Origin: Leptolyngbya sp. PCC 6406
Lineage (GTDB): Bacteria > Cyanobacteriota > Cyanobacteriia > Phormidesmidales > Phormidesmidaceae
NCBI RefSeq assembly: GCF_000332095.2
Contig: NZ_KI913949.1
Location: forward strand, 2,729,602 to 2,793,601
Reading direction: 5' to 3'
Length of the DNA stretch: 64,000 nucleotides
Shown piece after piece: positions 61,014-64,000 of the stretch. The notes below the pieces were generated by a model, which saw only the letters and a list, made by a program, of their open reading frames with translations, was not told the DNA's origin and made no database searches. A program made the position numbers and the translations under genes. Each line of letters begins with the position of its first letter. Position 1 is the stretch's first letter.

Positions 61014-63380
61014 TCAACACCCTGCTCCACTACCCTGCTCCGCTGCCAACAACTGCCCCGCCGTCTCGGCATTGAGGGGGGGATAAAACCAGTAGCCTTG
61101 GCCATAGAGACAACCATGGTTGAGGAGAAATTCAGCCTGCTCAGCGGTTTCAATGCCCTCGGCCACCACCGCCAGCCCTAGGTTGCTGCCTAGGGTGAGG
61201 ATGGTTTTGATAATTTCCTGATGCTCTAGGTTTTCCTCCAGTTGAGAGACAAAGGACTTGTCAATTTTGAGCACATCTTTGGGGAAGCGCAGCAGGTAGC
61301 TGAGGGAAGAGTAGCCGGTGCCAAAGTCATCCATGGCCACCTGGATCTGGCGCTGACGAATTTCTTGGAGGGTGTGGAGGGCGGTTTCCTCGTTGTCGAG
61401 CAGGGCACTTTCAGTCACCTCCAGATGCAGATGACGACCCGAGAGGTTAGCCGCCGCTAGGGCCTGATCCACCAGCTCAATGAGGTTGGGCTGGGCAAAC
61501 TGCTTGGCGGAAAGGTTGACCGCAATGTGTAACCCATCGGTGGCGGGCCATTGGTGAATCCACTGTTGCAATTGGCGACAGGCTTCCTCCAAAACCCACT
61601 GCCCAATAGGCAGGATTAGTCCGGTCTGTTCCGCAATAGGAATGAAGTGGTCTGGCTGACGCAGACCATATTGGGGATCTTGCCAGCGCACGAGAGCCTC
61701 AAACCCGCAGAGACGCTGGCTGGGCAGGTGCAGAATGGGCTGGTAGTTGACGGTTAGTTCACTGCGAGAGATGGCCCGCCGTAGGCTGTTTTCTAGCCGC
61801 AGGTGTTCTTTGACCTGGGTGTGCATGGACTCGTTAAACACTTGGTATTGGCCGCGTCCCTGCCCCTTGGCTTGGTACATGGCGGTGTCGGCATCCCGCA
61901 GAAATTGGGCGGCATCGCTGTAGTCGTCGCCGTTGAACACAACCCCGATACAGGCGCTGACGAAGACCTCTTGGGTGTCTAGCTGGATGGACGTTTTGAG
62001 GGCGGTGTGGATGGTCTCGACGATGTGGGTGATATCGTCGATGCCGCTGATGCCCTCCAGCAGGATGGCAAATTCGTCGCCGCTGGTATGGGCTAGGGTA
62101 TCCCCAGCGCGCATACATCGGTTCAGCCGTTTGGCTACGACCTTGAGCAGGGTGTCTCCAGCATCATGGCCGAGGCTGTCGTTGACCATGCGAAAGTTGT
62201 CAAGATCGAGGAAGAGGACGGCAAAGCTGCGGATACTACTATCGGTCGTGTTGCGGTGGCGCTGGGCAATTTGCAGGGCGTGGGTGAGGCGATCTAGAAA
62301 TAAGGCTCGGTTAGGCAGGCCCGTAAGGGCATCGTGGAAGGCGTCGTGACGGAGTTGATCCTCCATGCGGCGGCGCTGGGCAAGTTCTTTTTGGGCGCGT
62401 TGGTAGAGTGCGACTTGATAAATCGCGATCGCACATTGCTCGGCAACAGCCCGCACCAAAGACAACTCCGAGGTGGTCCAGCGGCGACTGTATTGGATTT
62501 GGTGAAGGGAGAGGATGCCGTAGGGGGTGTGGTTATAGGTCAGAGCGGTGGCTAATAGCGACTGGGTGCCACTCGTGGCAAAAAACTTGGCCGCCTCTGA
62601 CGCGAGTTGCGGATCGTCAGCATTCAGAATGATCTGCCCATGGGTTTTGAGAATGGAAGCATATTGGGCATAGACATCGCAGGGCTGTCCCAGAAGTTGA
62701 TCGCGATAGCCCCTTTGGGCTGGTCCCTGACCATCGCCACTTTGGGCACTCAGGAACCGGATCACCATGCGTTGATCGGGGGTGGGCTTAACCACCGCAC
62801 AGTAGTCCACCCCCAGGGCTAGATGGAGCTGATCCACCATATTTTGCAGCACCTCCTCCAGCACCAGGGTTTCCCGCATAGCCTGGACGATCTGGTTGAG
62901 GATAGATTCCCGCCAAGCCTGCTCCTCCACTTGGGTGATGGCCGCCTGCTTTTGGCGACGCAGTGTCGCCTCATCTAGAGCCCGCTGAAGTACCGTCACC
63001 AGCCGATAGAGGCGATCCTTGAGGACATAGTCCGTCATGCCCGCCTTGATGCATTCCACCGCCGCCTCTTCCCCCAGACTACCAGTGATCAAAATAAAGG
63101 GCGTCAGAGGTTGGGTTTGCTGTACCACCTCCAGCACCTGGGGCGCATGGAGACCCGGTAGGCGATAGTCCGACAACACCGCATCATAATGGTGCTCCGT
63201 CAAGTAGTTTTGGCACTGGGCCAAGGTACTGGCCACATCGTATTGGAACAGAATGTCAGTGGTATCCAGAGCCAAAACCATCAGCTCCACATCTTCTGGA
63301 ACATCCTCTACGATCAAAAGCCGCAGCCCGGAAGAGACGGCGTGAAGATTCTGGGCTTCAGATTGAATTGAATCGGGCAT
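61014..63380 (-). CDS. REC-GAF-GGDEF-EAL cyclic-di-GMP signalling protein
   Basis: 788 residues. N-terminal receiver (LRLLIVEDVPEDVELM, phospho-acceptor Asp in VLSDYRLPG), a GAF domain (about 165-330), a GGDEF domain (FHDALTGLPNRALFLDRL, FLDLDNFRMVNDSLGHDAGD, then SGDEF in place of GGDEF) and an EAL domain (GFEALVRWQDP, AVNLSAKQF, MDDFGTGYSSLSYL, LKIDKSFV, VAEGIET). The EAL residues look complete, so phosphodiesterase activity is likely; the SGDEF form makes cyclase activity uncertain, although some SGDEF proteins are active. An in-frame palindromic element encodes SGDGQGPAQRGYRDQ in the GAF domain. Confidence 0.92.
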   Translation of the reverse strand: MPDSIQSEAQNLHAVSSGLRLLIVEDVPEDVELMVLALDTTDILFQYDVASTLAQCQNYLTEHHYDAVLSDYRLPGLHAPQVLEVVQQTQPLTPFILITGSLGEEAAVECIKAGMTDYVLKDRLYRLVTVLQRALDEATLRRQKQAAITQVEEQAWRESILNQIVQAMRETLVLEEVLQNMVDQLHLALGVDYCAVVKPTPDQRMVIRFLSAQSGDGQGPAQRGYRDQLLGQPCDVYAQYASILKTHGQIILNADDPQLASEAAKFFATSGTQSLLATALTYNHTPYGILSLHQIQYSRRWTTSELSLVRAVAEQCAIAIYQVALYQRAQKELAQRRRMEDQLRHDAFHDALTGLPNRALFLDRLTHALQIAQRHRNTTDSSIRSFAVLFLDLDNFRMVNDSLGHDAGDTLLKVVAKRLNRCMRAGDTLAHTSGDEFAILLEGISGIDDITHIVETIHTALKTSIQLDTQEVFVSACIGVVFNGDDYSDAAQFLRDADTAMYQAKGQGRGQYQVFNESMHTQVKEHLRLENSLRRAISRSELTVNYQPILHLPSQRLCGFEALVRWQDPQYGLRQPDHFIPIAEQTGLILPIGQWVLEEACRQLQQWIHQWPATDGLHIAVNLSAKQFAQPNLIELVDQALAAANLSGRHLHLEVTESALLDNEETALHTLQEIRQRQIQVAMDDFGTGYSSLSYLLRFPKDVLKIDKSFVSQLEENLEHQEIIKTILTLGSNLGLAVVAEGIETAEQAEFLLNHGCLYGQGYWFYPPLNAETAGQLLAAEQGSGAGC
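62699..62737. repeat. Gene-embedded palindromic element in the GAF domain
   Basis: GATCGCGATAGCCCCTTTGG then GCTGGTCCCTGACCATCGCC, matching the ChaN copies at 37821 and 38088 almost base for base. It is read in frame and adds about 13 residues to the GAF domain. Confidence 0.75.
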
Positions 63381-63653
63381 GAGTATAGACGCAGGAACTA
63401 GAGAGGCCGATCAGACAGTAGCCAGAACGGGTCCACATCATCCAGGGTTAGGACGGTGGAACAACGGCTTTATCTCTTTCCCATCATCTCCAGGGACCGG
63501 GGCTAAACTCTGAAATGCTGAAATAACGTAGGGATTGGCACCGCCGCCACTCACTTCACACTCCAGAATTGTAGCAAGGGACTCAGTCTGGTTTTGTCCA
63601 TCATTACTCGCAAAGCCAGAAACGAATCCATCTTGGACTGACAGCTTCTATAT

Positions 63654-64000
63654 TTACGAACTGCTAGAGACTAATCGATACCAGAACAGTAGGGATTGGA
63701 ACCCCCCAATTAGAAAGCCCAAAGCTCCCCCCAAATTCACAATAGCCTGAAGTTCACTGCGGACAATGCCCTGGATCGCCATTTCCAAGTTCTTAGGGGT
63801 GGTGGCATTAACCCGATCGATAATCACCTGATCAATATCCAGAATCGGAATCACCTGCGCCACCAGGGATTCCAAATCTCGCTCCAGGTAGCGTTCGAGC
63901 ACTAAGGCCAACTCTTCACTGACGGGCTGGAGAGATTGGGTCACTACCGGAGATCCCTGGAGCCGATTCAGCAGTTGAGTAGCTAGGGTTTGCCAATTAA
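63654..64000 (-). CDS. DUF445 family membrane protein, C-terminal part (cut by window edge)
   Basis: The frame is open to the right edge; about 115 residues of the C-terminus are visible. [37 protein letters not shown] and a terminal span [13 protein letters not shown] match the end of DUF445 proteins, which are anchored at both ends of the chain. A GTG at 63944 is not the true start, since family members are about 400 residues. Function unknown. The 270-bp gap to the GGDEF-EAL gene holds no recognised feature. Confidence 0.85.
   Translation of the reverse strand, partial: NWQTLATQLLNRLQGSPVVTQSLQPVSEELALVLERYLERDLESLVAQVIPILDIDQVIIDRVNATTPKNLEMAIQGIVRSELQAIVNLGGALGFLIGGFQSLLFWYRLVSSSS

Overview
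The window is a chromosomal segment of a cyanobacterium. Signs are the very frequent HIP1-type octamer GCGATCGC, a CpcS/CpeS-type phycobilin lyase, a PaO/Tic55-type Rieske oxygenase, a geranylgeranyl-reductase-like flavoprotein, hemE, a BlaI/M56 pair like PetR/PetP, and many cyanobacterial dispersed palindromic repeats. The repeat load and several intact insertion sequences suggest a repeat-rich, Leptolyngbya-like genome, but I cannot name the genus. I saw no rRNA, tRNA or CRISPR array.

1-12 kb is an accessory metabolic island. After the start of an IS1634-type transposase at the left edge come TWO cobalt-type nitrile hydratase loci. Locus A (minus strand) encodes an alpha subunit, a beta subunit split into two genes, and an accessory protein, in a tight operon. 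Locus B (plus strand) encodes a normal full-length beta, then alpha, an accessory protein and a HupE/UreJ-type metal permease. Between them lie an isochorismatase-like cysteine hydrolase, a NitT/TauT-type ABC importer (lipoprotein, permease, ATPase), an Lrp/AsnC regulator, a CobW-type GTPase and a DUF1097 membrane protein. A reasonable reading is import of a small nitrile or related N compound, hydration by cobalt enzymes, possible further hydrolysis, and cobalt supply by HupE and CobW. The substrate is not known.

12-48 kb is mostly ordinary chromosome: a His-rich lipoprotein beside a BlaI/M56 regulator-protease pair, AI-2E transporter, a minimal PBP4-like peptidase, aroC, a PHP phosphoesterase, malate dehydrogenase, a pseudokinase-sensor protein, a bilin lyase, hemE, ruvB, ftsE, an IS110 element, a Mn/Zn ABC transporter whose operon is interrupted by a repeat and a Uma2-type gene, a GH104-like muramidase, a ChaN lipoprotein, an oligopeptide-binding protein, a glycosyltransferase, lipA and two overlapping P-loop/DUF697-like GTPase genes. 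Several repeat families are interspersed, including a short palindromic element that lies inside coding frames.

49-55 kb is a second accessory island, AT-richer than its flanks. It holds repeat and palindrome clusters, then a large defence-like gene: predicted nuclease, STAND NTPase, TPR-like repeats and SEC-C zinc motif. An ISL3 element cuts it in two. The element has exact ends and an 8-bp target duplication, so removing it restores one 1052-codon reading frame. 55-64 kb returns to housekeeping-like genes: a 912-residue membrane protein with an N-terminal winged helix, a flavoprotein reductase, a Rieske oxygenase, a REC-GAF-GGDEF-EAL protein and the end of a DUF445 protein.
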